NCBI GenBank assembly: GCA_016711435.1
Contig: JADJSY010000013.1
Span: 1-64,000, forward strand
Direction of reading: 5' to 3'
DNA length: 64,000 nt
Source of the DNA: Lewinellaceae bacterium
GTDB taxonomy: Bacteria > Bacteroidota > Bacteroidia > Chitinophagales > Saprospiraceae
Shown here one piece after another: positions 17,673 through 26,333 of the stretch (its first letter is position 1; every line of letters starts with the position of its first letter). Both the position numbers and the translations under genes were made by a program. The notes beneath the pieces were generated by a model. That model did not search any database. It saw only the letters and a list, made by a program, of their open reading frames with translations, and was not told the origin of the DNA.

Positions 17673-19684
17673 ACTCCCAGATTGTAGCATTCCTGACGCC
17701 TGGGTACCTACACGGTAGTACTTACATCATTCGATTTCATGTTGGCGATTACACAGTTAATGTATTTGCTCCGATCGGTGGCGGTGGCTTGGTTGCTGAA
17801 GACTGCCTCTACGATTGTGCAGACCTGAATGATATCCTGGCTGACTTCACATCTAACGACGGCCCGGTCGACGTAGCGCCTGCTACTGCAGTAGACGGTT
17901 GCGAAGGCGCGATCACACAGATCGTGTCTAACCCGAATGCTCCAGGCAGACACCTGTCTAAAAAAGACGTTGTTTTCACGGATCCGGAAAACGCTGCTTG
18001 CGGTATTACCCGTATCGAACGTACCTGGACTGCAAAAGACTCCTGGGGTAACTCAAGCCAGTGCACGCAGTACATCTACCTGAGACCTTTCACACACGAC
18101 GATATCGACTTCCCGGATGATATTACGATCGACTGTGCCGGTTGCGGCGACGCCCCTGGCGTACGTCCTTGCGACCTGGGTTCCGGCTACAATGTTCCTT
18201 ATGCCGGTATCTACCCGCTGATTGCTAACCCACAGAACATCCTCGTAGTAGGTTGTGCTACTTCAGGCGGCGTATGCAACCTGGGCGCTTCTTACACAGA
18301 TGTCCGGATCAATGTATGCGCAGGCACGTTCAAAATCCTGCGTAAATGGACCGTTCTGGACTGGTGTACCAACACCACCTGGACACATGACCAGTTGATT
18401 AAAGTAGTAGACAAATACGGCCCTGCCATTGCCTGCCCTGCAGACATGACAGTATCGACCAACCCATCGCAGTGCTGCGCTACGGTTGACCTGCCGAATG
18501 TGATCGTGGAAGACAACTGTTCTCCGACCGCTACTATCAGCGCGATGATTCAGGTGTATGACCAGTACCTGCCAGAGCAGGTGATTGCTACCTATACATT
18601 AGATAAATTTACCAACCCAGGCCAATTCAAACTGGAAACTTTCCAGGGCAACAATTTCTGGGATTGCGATACATTGGGTAACTACGGTATCACACCTTGC
18701 CTGCCGATCGGTCACCACCTGGTAACCTACATGGCAGAAGATGTGTGCGGTAATGTAAACTCCTGCACATTCTGGTTGACTGTTGTGGACGATGTTCCAC
18801 CGGTTGCTACCTGCACAGAATTCACGACTGTTGCTATTGGTACGGATGATCCAACCGACTGCTATGCGCCAACCGGCGACTGCCAATTCGGTGGTGTTAC
18901 CTGGGTTCCAGCCTCTGCTTTCAACCAGGGTTCATACGACAACTGTAACGATATCGCCTTCACGGTTCGCCGTATGAAAGCTGATACCGGTTACAGCGAT
19001 TGTATCGAAGGCCTGAAATTTGTTGAAGGTTGCGACAACTGGCGCGTAGAAGGTTGTGGCGAATTGGATTACAGCGAGAACAACGGCTTTAACGATGAAT
19101 ACGACATTGCAACGGCAGAAAATGACTCGATCAAATTCTACTGCTGCGAGGTAGGTACTACCCAGCGTATCATCCTGCGTGTGTACCAGTTGGACATTTA
19201 TGGCCACTGGGCTTACTACACAGATGAAAACGGTAACCCGCTTCTCGAGGCTGAAACTGGCTGCATCCAGTATATCTACAACGAATGTATGATCGACGTG
19301 GAAGTACAGGACAAAATCAAACCTGTCTGTCTGCCACCGGCACACGTATCAGTTGCCTGCGAGAACTTTGAGCCAAGCCTGTGGGCATATGGTTACCCAA
19401 GCGCTTACGACAACTGCTGCTTAGATGAAACACCTCCAACCAGCGCTGCACCAGGCGGAGTAACAAACATTCCTGCGGGAACGACTGCTATTCCCGGTGT
19501 TTGTGGTATGACTCAAAAAACATACTACAGCGGTTTCCCTGGCGCAGCCTTCGATACTACCTGCAACAAAGGCACTATTATCCGCCGCTTTACTGCATGG
19601 GATTGCTACGGCTTCAGCAGCAGGCTGCACCCAGCGTATCATTGTGAACTACAACGAGGATTACACCATCGTATTCCCTGCTGA
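17669..19684 (+). CDS. Fragment of the 14914-22142 protein: Cys-rich repeats paralogous to 1300-2890
   Basis: 671 codons. From about 18420 it parallels the 706/1826 gene closely ('CPADMTVSTNPSQCCATVDL', 'NFWDCDTLGNYGITPCLPIG'). It terminates at 19684 only because AGCAGCAG-G-CTGCACCC carries one more G than AGCAGCAGCTGCACCC in the paralogue at 2868. Confidence 0.75.
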   Translation: MNSQIVAFLTPGYLHGSTYIIRFHVGDYTVNVFAPIGGGGLVAEDCLYDCADLNDILADFTSNDGPVDVAPATAVDGCEGAITQIVSNPNAPGRHLSKKDVVFTDPENAACGITRIERTWTAKDSWGNSSQCTQYIYLRPFTHDDIDFPDDITIDCAGCGDAPGVRPCDLGSGYNVPYAGIYPLIANPQNILVVGCATSGGVCNLGASYTDVRINVCAGTFKILRKWTVLDWCTNTTWTHDQLIKVVDKYGPAIACPADMTVSTNPSQCCATVDLPNVIVEDNCSPTATISAMIQVYDQYLPEQVIATYTLDKFTNPGQFKLETFQGNNFWDCDTLGNYGITPCLPIGHHLVTYMAEDVCGNVNSCTFWLTVVDDVPPVATCTEFTTVAIGTDDPTDCYAPTGDCQFGGVTWVPASAFNQGSYDNCNDIAFTVRRMKADTGYSDCIEGLKFVEGCDNWRVEGCGELDYSENNGFNDEYDIATAENDSIKFYCCEVGTTQRIILRVYQLDIYGHWAYYTDENGNPLLEAETGCIQYIYNECMIDVEVQDKIKPVCLPPAHVSVACENFEPSLWAYGYPSAYDNCCLDETPPTSAAPGGVTNIPAGTTAIPGVCGMTQKTYYSGFPGAAFDTTCNKGTIIRRFTAWDCYGFSSRLHPAYHCELQRGLHHRIPC

Positions 19685-22142
19685 CGACACCGAGAACTGT
19701 GTAGGTACGCCTGATTTCGGCTACCCACAAATCACGAACGACGAAGGTTGCGAACTGATCGGTATATCCTACAACGATGTGTACTTCACGGTTGTACCGG
19801 ATGCCTGCTACAAAATCGAACGTACCTGGACAGTGATCAACTGGTGCACGTACGTGCCTGATGATCCATGCTACGATCACCAACGCCAGTATGGCCGTAC
19901 GGTGAGAGTATGGGGTGGTCAACCAGCTGCAGGCGTACCAGCTCCTCCGGGAGGCTGGAACGACCCAAGACCTCAAGGAATGGGTTGGGTATCACGGAAC
20001 TGTGTGACGTACAAGCAGATCATCAAAGTGATCGACCAAACGCCACCGACAATTACCTGCGCACCAATCGACACTTGCGACTACAGTTCCAACTTCGATG
20101 TAGACGGCTTGCGCTACTGGAACGACGGCGACCTGTGGTGGGATAACGGTACCCAATCGCACAACCTGTGCGAGTCGGACAAAACACTGTTGTCTGTTTC
20201 AGCAGAAGATTTCTGCGATTCTATTTCTCCAGTAGGCGGTCTTCGTTTCCGCTACCTGTTGTTCTTAGACACAGATGCTGACGGAATCATGGAAACAGTT
20301 ATTTCGAGCGCAGATGCGAACACAACACGTCCGGGCGGTCTGTATGGCCGGGTACGTTACAACAACTACCAGAACCTGAACTACGGCGGCGGCGGCGCTT
20401 CCAGTGTCCGCAGATTTGACCTGAGCGGCAACCCGTATGCGTTCAACATCGAACAAACGCTGACTGGTGCACGTGTGATCTGGCGGACAGCCGGCGGATC
20501 GGTACAAAACCCGAACCTGCCACATGGTCGTCACAAAATCAAGTGGATTGCAGAAGACGGTTGTGGTAACGAAGCAGTATGCGAGCAAATATTCACGATC
20601 CGCGACTGCAAGGCTCCAACAGTTGCCTGTGCCGACGTAAACATCAACCTGATGTATGGCGGTATGGCTACCCTGTGGACAAGCGACTTCTTCCTGTATG
20701 CTGAAGACAACTGCACACCAGCTGACATCCTGAAAGTAGCGGTTATTCGCGCTGATGATACAGACTACGACCATGTTAGTTTCCCAGCCGGTTCCCCACA
20801 AAGCATCGTGGTGACCTGCGATGACCAGGGTACCAACGTACCTGTGGAAGTATGGGTGATCGACGCAGCAGGCAGAGCAGATTTCTGCACGGCTTATGTC
20901 AACGTACAAGCCAACCTCGTTGGTTGTAACACTCCTGCAACCGCTACGGTAGCAGGTGCACTGACCAGCGGCACACAAGGTGTTGAGCAGGCGAATGTTG
21001 AACTCAACGGCACACCGAACGTGAACATGACGTTCCCAACCGGCGACAACGGCGCATTTAACTTTGCGAACGTACCAATGGGCGCAAACATCACTGTTAC
21101 ACCGACGAAAGACGACAACCCGCTGAACGGCGTAACCACGTATGACTTAGTGTTGGTATCCAAGCACATTTTGGGTCTGGAGCCATTGAATACACCATAC
21201 AAAATGATCGCTGCGGATGCCAACCGTTCCGGTTCGATCACGACGTTCGACATCGTGGAATTCCGCAAACTGATCCTGGGTATCTACAACGAACTGCCGA
21301 ACAACACTTCGTGGAGATTTGTAGACAAATCCTACTCGTTCCCGAACCCATCCAATCCGTTCCAGTCTGCTATTCCGGAGAATGTCTCCATCGGCAGCCT
21401 GTCCGCAGATATGATGGTGAACAACTTTGAAGGTGTTAAAATCGGTGACGTAAACGGTACGGCTATCGCTAACAGCCTGCAATCTGTTGAAGATCGCACG
21501 GCAGCAACGATGTTGTTCGACGTTCAAGACCGCACGGTGAAAGCCGGTGAGGTATTCACCGTCAACTTCAAAGGCGCAGAAAAAGTACAGGGTTACCAGT
21601 TCACTATGAACTTCAATGGCCTGGAAGTACAAGACATCACACCTGGCGAAAACATGAAATTAGATAACTTCGGCGTATTCGCTGACGCTATCACAACTTC
21701 TGTTGACGGAGAAGCCAACGAATTTGCAGTTACTTTCCGCGCTACTAAAGCCGGTCAGATCTCGGGCATGTTGGGTGTATCCAGCCGCATCACCAAAGCA
21801 GAAGGTTACAGCCTGACGAACGATCGTCTGGACGTAGCGTTCCGTTTCAACGGTGCAGCAGGTTCCGTGATCTCAGGTGTAGGCTTCGAGTTGTATCAAA
21901 ACCAACCGAACCCGTTTGTGAACAAAACCTTCATCGGTTTCCACTTGCCAGAAGCGGCCAGCGCTACCCTGCGCATCTTCGACGAAACTGGTCGTATGGT
22001 ATTCACACAAAACGGTGAGTTCGCGAAAGGTTACAACACAATCCCTGTAGACCGTGCCCTGTTGAACACCACAGGTTTGCTGTACTACACACTCGAAACC
22101 GCTACTGACAGCGCAACGAAGAAAATGATCCAGTCCAAGTAA
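19644..22142 (+). CDS. C-terminal part of the 14914-22142 protein: dockerin-like, cohesin-like, T9SS type A
   Basis: 832 codons; the start codon is internal. Cys-rich modules are followed by a CnaB-like unit, a dockerin-like pair ('DNPLNGVTTYDLVLVSKHIL' and DANRSGSITTFD), a cohesin-like module ('TVKAGEVFTVNFKGAEKVQG'), and a T9SS type A domain starting 'NQPNPFVNKTFIGFHLPEA' and ending in TKKMIQSK. DNA identity to 2900-5341 is high but not uniform: 20036-20930 is nearly identical, while 20935-21100 has diverged. It differs from the paralogue by an insertion around 19910-19995 ('PAPPGGWNDPRPQG'). Confidence 0.85.
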   Translation: MNYNEDYTIVFPADDTENCVGTPDFGYPQITNDEGCELIGISYNDVYFTVVPDACYKIERTWTVINWCTYVPDDPCYDHQRQYGRTVRVWGGQPAAGVPAPPGGWNDPRPQGMGWVSRNCVTYKQIIKVIDQTPPTITCAPIDTCDYSSNFDVDGLRYWNDGDLWWDNGTQSHNLCESDKTLLSVSAEDFCDSISPVGGLRFRYLLFLDTDADGIMETVISSADANTTRPGGLYGRVRYNNYQNLNYGGGGASSVRRFDLSGNPYAFNIEQTLTGARVIWRTAGGSVQNPNLPHGRHKIKWIAEDGCGNEAVCEQIFTIRDCKAPTVACADVNINLMYGGMATLWTSDFFLYAEDNCTPADILKVAVIRADDTDYDHVSFPAGSPQSIVVTCDDQGTNVPVEVWVIDAAGRADFCTAYVNVQANLVGCNTPATATVAGALTSGTQGVEQANVELNGTPNVNMTFPTGDNGAFNFANVPMGANITVTPTKDDNPLNGVTTYDLVLVSKHILGLEPLNTPYKMIAADANRSGSITTFDIVEFRKLILGIYNELPNNTSWRFVDKSYSFPNPSNPFQSAIPENVSIGSLSADMMVNNFEGVKIGDVNGTAIANSLQSVEDRTAATMLFDVQDRTVKAGEVFTVNFKGAEKVQGYQFTMNFNGLEVQDITPGENMKLDNFGVFADAITTSVDGEANEFAVTFRATKAGQISGMLGVSSRITKAEGYSLTNDRLDVAFRFNGAAGSVISGVGFELYQNQPNPFVNKTFIGFHLPEAASATLRIFDETGRMVFTQNGEFAKGYNTIPVDRALLNTTGLLYYTLETATDSATKKMIQSK

Positions 22143-22161
22143 GAAATAAAGGTGTGAGATG

Positions 22162-22196
22162 ACGTTTACTAAACTTCAAAAGTTTAGTAAACGTCG
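22162..22196. terminator. Perfect 16-bp hairpin after the giant gene
   Basis: GACGTTTACTAAACTT (22162-22177), loop CAA, and its exact reverse complement (22181-22196). There is no T-tract directly after it, so it may be a transcript-end stabilising hairpin; the true terminator is probably the one at 22309. Confidence 0.6.
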
Positions 22197-22308
22197 TCAA
22201 TCCCCTGGTTTTCTCACTCAGATGATAGAACAAAAACACGGCGCGAGCCTGCCGTAGAAGAATCGCTGAATATCGATTTTAACATACTTTAAAATCGGTT
22301 TTTGGGAT

Positions 22309-22343
22309 GGCCTCTCTCCTAAAGTTGGAGGGGGGCTTTTTTA
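22309..22343 (+). terminator. Rho-independent terminator
   Basis: GCCTCTCTCC and GGAGGGGGGC stem followed by TTTTTTATTTT. The sequence before it (CGGTTTTTGGGATGGCC) matches the lead-in of the terminator at 13172. Confidence 0.75.
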
Positions 22344-22353
22344 TTTTGTACCG

Positions 22354-22640
22354 GCTGCTTTAGCTGCCGGAATGTTCAGGTAGTGTCCTTTCTGCTGTGC
22401 GTGGGTCTTGCGACTCCGCACATTTTTTGTTTGTACACAAAATGGCATTACAGGGGTTAAAACCCCGTAGAAAGGGTATCTGTACTTACTCCCGGCTGAA
22501 GCCGGGAGTTATTGAAATAGCGTTTAGGTCAATCAAAATCGAGTGGCTTATATCAATAACCAGCGGCTTCAGCCGGTGGTTAGTCAACGAACACCATTTA
22601 GGGGTTTTAACCCCATTTGCCGTGCGCGGGTCTTACGACT
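22354..22640. repeat. Dispersed repeat cluster forming a large inverted repeat
   Basis: Left half carries GGGTCTTGCGACTCCGCAC, GGGGTTAAAACCCC and CCCGGCTGAAGCCGGGAGTT. The right half carries them in reverse order and complement (AGCGGCTTCAGCCGG, GGGGTTTTAACCCC, then a direct copy of GGGTCTTACGACTCCGCG). No gene is supported here. Confidence 0.65.
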
Positions 22641-22659
22641 CCGCGGTCTTCTCACACCT

Positions 22660-22896
22660 AACAGTTCCTTTACATTGTGTATACAGCGTTTTAAACCCAA
22701 CGGACACGAAGTGGTTTCACAAAGGACACAAAGCCTAGAGTTGAATCGCATTCCGGTCAATAAATCCGTTAATCTGGCAAAAATCATCACAAATGACTTC
22801 AACGTAGTTGTCAACGCTACGCTTTGGGTCCTTTGTGAAACCACTTCGTGTCCGTTGTGGTTAAAAACGTAGAATACACAATGTAAATGAACTGTT
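22660..22896. repeat. MITE-like element with about 75-bp terminal inverted repeats
   Basis: 22660-22734 and 22821-22896 are imperfect inverse copies (AACAGTTCCTTTACATTGTG against CACAATGTAAATGAACTGTT, and GGACACGAAGTGGTTTCACA against TGTGAAACCACTTCGTGTCC). They flank an 86-bp core. A partial relative (AAAGGACACAAAGC, GAATCATCACAA) lies at 22983-23060. ORFs crossing it are shadows of the repeat. Confidence 0.75.
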
Positions 22897-23102
22897 AGAA
22901 TTGTGTGCAACACCCCGCCATTTTTTGGCTACTTTATATACCGAACTGCACCGTTTTTATCACAACGGGGTATAAGGGTTTTCAAAGGACACAAAGCATA
23001 TCAGTTGACTCGTCCTGGTTGTACCATTTGGTTTTAAGCCTGGCATGAATCATCACAACTGACCGCTCCTAAAAAACAATTCAAAAAAAATAAAACAAAA
23101 AG

Positions 23103-23134
23103 TTTTTAATTTAAAACAAAGAGATATATTTTTG
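23103..23134 (+). promoter_or_regulatory. Putative promoter of the 23210 gene
   Basis: TTTT (23103-23106), 20 nt, TATTTTTG (23127-23134): Bacteroidota type with one mismatch, 76 nt before the ATG. Confidence 0.45.
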
Positions 23135-23209
23135 TCTCGAAAAACAATTAGCAGTGATAGTTTTTAGGGTTTTAACATACATATTGAACCTTTCAAACTA
23201 AAACGTATT

Positions 23210-23866
23210 ATGAAATGGAAGTTTTTTAAAACAAATTGGTTTCCCATTGCCGTGATCGTGCTGGTATTAGCAGCTATTGTGAAAAAGAATCTGTTGGGGG
23301 CGATTACCAACACCGGGAAAGCTGGGACTGCAACGGAAAAGTTAACCGGTGGCGGTGCAATAGCGTCAGCGGGAGAAAGCCATGCCGGCATACTTTCATG
23401 GGCCTCCCGTACATCTGTGGCATTACCCGATATTCCAGAGTCTGTGGCGATTCCGTTTCTCCAGCGTTTCGGTAGGGTGGCGGCAGGCGAGCAACAAAAG
23501 TTTGGCGTTCCGGCATCCATTATGCTGGCTTGTGCTTATGTGAACAGTTTTAGCGGACAACGCGACTGGGCGCGTCAGTACCACAATTATTTTGCACTGG
23601 GGTGCACGTCCGACTGGTCAGGCGCTAGTGAGACGGTTGGCGGCGCCTGCATACGTCGATATGAAAGGGCCTGGGACAGTTTCCGCGACTTCAGCGTATA
23701 TCTGAGTGGCAGATCGGACTTTGCAGCATTACGTCAATCCTGCGGGAAGGATTGGAAGGCATGGGCCAAAGCGCTCCACGCCAAAAAGGTGTCGGATGTG
23801 TCAGATTTTGAAGCGGAAGTGGTCAAGGTGATTGAGGCGTACAGGTTGTATGAACTGGATAAGTGA
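23210..23866 (+). CDS. Membrane-anchored glucosaminidase-like protein (probably inactive)
   Basis: 218 residues. An N-terminal transmembrane anchor (about residues 9-24, WFPIAVIVLVLAAIV) and a linker are followed from about residue 85 by a FlgJ/mannosyl-glycoprotein endo-N-acetylglucosaminidase-like fold. Supporting motifs are 'FGVPASIMLACAYVNSFSGQ', 'HNYFALGC', 'RRYERAWDSFRDFSVYL'. Active members have a catalytic Glu in a LES motif at the helix end; here the equivalent reads VNS, so the Glu seems replaced by Asn. Such domains cut peptidoglycan glycan strands; this copy may only bind them. It stands alone between a repeat cluster and the four-helix-bundle cassette. Confidence 0.7.
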   Translation: MKWKFFKTNWFPIAVIVLVLAAIVKKNLLGAITNTGKAGTATEKLTGGGAIASAGESHAGILSWASRTSVALPDIPESVAIPFLQRFGRVAAGEQQKFGVPASIMLACAYVNSFSGQRDWARQYHNYFALGCTSDWSGASETVGGACIRRYERAWDSFRDFSVYLSGRSDFAALRQSCGKDWKAWAKALHAKKVSDVSDFEAEVVKVIEAYRLYELDK

Positions 23867-24378
23867 AGGCAAGCAAAGGGCAAAAGGCAAGGGGCAAAGG
23901 GCAAAAGGCAAAGGGAAAAAAATGATACTTTAATCTAATATAGACAGGACATGGCTTCAACAAATTTTAAAGACACGTCAGCCTTTAAAAAAGGTTTTGC
24001 ATTGGCAATGCGCATTTTTGAAGTTTCCAAGCGCTTCCCTTCCGAAGAAAAGTACGCACTAACCGATCAAATTCGGAGGTCTTCAAGATCGGTATGCGCG
24101 AATTTGGCTGAGGCCTTTCGTAAAAGACTTTATCCGGCGCATTTTGTCTCTAAAATCACAGATGCGGATGCTGAAAATTCAGAAACACGGGTCTGGCTTG
24201 AATTTTCTTATACCTGCAAATACATCTCCGAAGAAGATTATATTACATTGACTGCCCAAAGTGCGGAAGTAGGAAAGCTTTATCACACATGATTTGCAAT
24301 CCAGGGAAATACTAACGTTCCTAATGTTTTGCCTTTTGCCCCTTGCCCTTGCCGCCTTTGCCCTTGCCCCTTGCCCCT
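23867..24378. repeat. Inverted pair of GGCAAAG/GGCAAAA heptanucleotide repeats flanking a four-helix-bundle gene
   Basis: Left arm 23867-23919 iterates GGCAAAG, GGCAAAA and GGCAAGG. The right arm 24327-24378 is its complement (TTTTGCC, CCTTGCC, CTTTGCC). The arms enclose the gene at 23951-24292, and the right arm runs up to the stop codon of the OstA-like gene. Confidence 0.8.
23951..24292 (+). CDS. Four-helix-bundle protein (S23/IVP family)
   Basis: 113 residues with no signal peptide. 'TDQIRRSSRSVCANLAEAFR' and 'DADAENSETRVWLEFSYTCK' followed by YISEEDY are the conserved helices of the family (TIGR02436). The family was first found inside 23S rRNA intervening sequences; Avd proteins of diversity-generating retroelements belong to the same superfamily. 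No reverse transcriptase or rRNA is nearby. The biochemical role of free-standing members is not established. It sits in the loop of a long GGCAAAG inverted repeat, as the second family member here (46018) sits between ATGAGGA repeats. Confidence 0.9.
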   Translation: MASTNFKDTSAFKKGFALAMRIFEVSKRFPSEEKYALTDQIRRSSRSVCANLAEAFRKRLYPAHFVSKITDADAENSETRVWLEFSYTCKYISEEDYITLTAQSAEVGKLYHT

Positions 24379-26273
24379 TAATAAAGATCAGCCGACGCGC
24401 CGGGGCCTTCGCAGCTGTTCCCAAAAAAGCCGTCTAATTTTTTAGTATTACTTCCGGTTTTTTTCATGGGACTGAAACTGCCTGTGGGTTCAGTATAAAA
24501 TTTGATGCTTTCCACCTGGTTATTTCCAAAATACAGGCGCATTTCGGAGCATTGGGTTTCATTCAGCCCGATATAGGCCCGTTTATCATCCAATGCATAA
24601 TAAATGGCCTGGGCATTGCCTTCTACGAGCATTTCGCGCACTTCGTCATCGCGAAAAAAAGCGGTGGTATTGCGCCCTTTGATCTGGTTGAAGAGCAGCC
24701 CGTCTTCCGAATTGACCACCAAGGTGTTCTGAATCAACCAAATACGGTCTAATTTTTTGTTTTTCAGCAACATTCGGATCGTGTCGCCGGAAAACTGAGA
24801 GGTGTCTGACCAGATGATCGGGATGTCGCGAATTTTATAAAACCGGAAAATAGAATCGGCAGAACTGAACGACAGGGAATCGCAAGCCGCTTGTAGATCG
24901 CTTTTAAAAATCCGGACATCCTGATGGGCTAAAAGCAGCCGGGTGTCGCTGAGCGTATCAGGTTTATAGGAAGTGAGCGTATCTGCGCTCATGTAAAGGG
25001 TATCGCGTTCGATGAGAGATTTCATCAAAGGCCGGCCCCGCGCGCCAATAATACCCATGCCGCCGAATGCGTTCAGAAACTCGGATTTTTTATTGTAGTC
25101 CATGCGGTGGGCGAGGATCGTAAAATCGCTGGCCGTATCGATCCAGATCACGCTGCCGAGGGCCAAACCGGCCCCCAGCACATCGTTGAAATCTAGGGAG
25201 TCGGCTTCAATAATATTGGGCGGATCAACGACGCGACCGCGGCCGGTGATCTGATACGCTTTGTTGCGGCTGTCCACGTAAATGGATTCCCCCCGAATAT
25301 CACGGGTACTGTCGAGGAAATGCGCATTTCCACGCAGGCTGGTTTTTTCCGTATCGGTATTGTACCGAATCACATCGGCCTGGGTTTGCTGCCCCTTTGC
25401 GGGATCGTCTATGTAGGCATCTCCTTCGAGCACATATTCTTTGGAAACGCCGAAATAGCGCATTTTTCGCGCCCTTCCACGTTGCCCTTCTTTTTCGTAT
25501 TGCGGATTCAGGTCAAATTCGGCAAAATCATTTTCGATGTCGTAGAACCCGCCTTCCGTGTAAATCCGGCTTTTCTGCTGGCTGATCAGGGTAGGCGCGA
25601 GAAACCGCACCGTCTGGGTTTCGGTGTTGAATGCCATCGTATCGGTGCGCATGGTGAAATCGGGATCGGTTCCGAGCACATCGCCTTTAAAAAAAATCTC
25701 TTTATCGTTCACGTAGTTATAGCCGTGCGTACTCGTCAGTTGGCTTTGTCCGTTGGTCATCGTGGCGCCGGTGTGATAGGTGGCAATTTTATTGCCCAGA
25801 TCGTAGCGCAGGCGGTTGGTGAACAGTTCCTGCACCCCGTTGACAAGCACCACATTGCCGAATAAATGGCTGATTTTAGTATCCGTATTGTACAGAGCCG
25901 AGTCGGCAAAAACCTTGACGCTGTCTGCCTGCTCGATGACAACGGAGCCTTTGAGCGTGGCATTATCCTGGTCGAGAATAGCCGTATCGCAATAGACGAG
26001 CGTATTTTCCTGTCGCATACGCACGTTTCCGCTGAGTTTTTGGACAGTGCGTTCCCCTTTAATAAAATATTCGACCACCAGGGCAGTCTCAATTTTCAGT
26101 TTTTGGGTGCTGTCCTGTTGAATGTTTGCAACGGGGGCCTGTGCCATGAACACGAATGGCAACAGCGCACAGGCTATGACCAACAGGAAAGAGCGGCTTT
26201 GTTGCCTGGGTATGGAAAAGGAGTTGAACAAAGTAATGGTTATTAAGTAAAAGGGCAAAATCGCAAAGGGCAA
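24378..26273 (-). CDS. OstA/LptA-like lipopolysaccharide transport protein
   Basis: 631 residues. A hydrophobic signal ends in VFMAQA (about residue 46). The mature protein is built of repeated beta-jellyroll strands of the OstA/LptA/LptD-N type ('LSGNVRMRQENTLVYCDTAI', 'TLKGSVVIEQADSVKVFADS', 'LFGNVVLVNG'), here extended well beyond E. coli LptA. In Bacteroidota such proteins are thought to form part of the periplasmic LPS bridge. The first 10-20 codons are translated from the intergenic GGCAAAA repeat, so the start at 26273 is doubtful; a start just before the SIPRQQSRSF segment is likelier. The stop codon abuts the right arm of the repeat pair. Confidence 0.8.
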   Translation of the reverse strand: MPFAILPFYLITITLFNSFSIPRQQSRSFLLVIACALLPFVFMAQAPVANIQQDSTQKLKIETALVVEYFIKGERTVQKLSGNVRMRQENTLVYCDTAILDQDNATLKGSVVIEQADSVKVFADSALYNTDTKISHLFGNVVLVNGVQELFTNRLRYDLGNKIATYHTGATMTNGQSQLTSTHGYNYVNDKEIFFKGDVLGTDPDFTMRTDTMAFNTETQTVRFLAPTLISQQKSRIYTEGGFYDIENDFAEFDLNPQYEKEGQRGRARKMRYFGVSKEYVLEGDAYIDDPAKGQQTQADVIRYNTDTEKTSLRGNAHFLDSTRDIRGESIYVDSRNKAYQITGRGRVVDPPNIIEADSLDFNDVLGAGLALGSVIWIDTASDFTILAHRMDYNKKSEFLNAFGGMGIIGARGRPLMKSLIERDTLYMSADTLTSYKPDTLSDTRLLLAHQDVRIFKSDLQAACDSLSFSSADSIFRFYKIRDIPIIWSDTSQFSGDTIRMLLKNKKLDRIWLIQNTLVVNSEDGLLFNQIKGRNTTAFFRDDEVREMLVEGNAQAIYYALDDKRAYIGLNETQCSEMRLYFGNNQVESIKFYTEPTGSFSPMKKTGSNTKKLDGFFGNSCEGPGASADLY

Positions 26274-26333
26274 AAAGCAATGTAAGTCAATGGGTTAGAG
26301 AAGATTTAGTGCTAACTGGTTTTGAATATATAC

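Larger units (their letters stand above)
14914..22142 (+). pseudogene. Second giant Cys-rich dockerin/T9SS surface protein, broken by at least nine frameshifts (whole locus)
   Basis: Starts at MKKGTLKLALGLAAGLFTLA with a signal peptide. The pieces read in order across frames as one protein of roughly 2400 residues. They are an N-terminal segment, pre-peptidase-C-like modules (15200-15480 and 17400-17780), a beta-rich middle, then the Cys-rich modules, CnaB-like, dockerin-like, cohesin-like and T9SS type A modules shared with 706-5341. Frame changes fall near 15165, 16360, 16445, 16530, 16830, 16925, 17372, 17660-17740 and 19623. At 19623 one extra G relative to the paralogue is visible. No stop occurs within the long conserved segments, and the breaks are one-base events, so the natural gene may be intact. 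Fragments are listed separately. Confidence 0.75.

Noticed and set aside
22397..22913. ORFs of 109-113 codons
   Set aside because: They lie inside dispersed inverted repeats and translate both arms; no homology pattern.
23951..24292. rRNA intervening sequence or diversity-generating retroelement
   Set aside because: The four-helix-bundle protein suggested it, but there is no rRNA, reverse transcriptase or template/variable repeat pair in the window.
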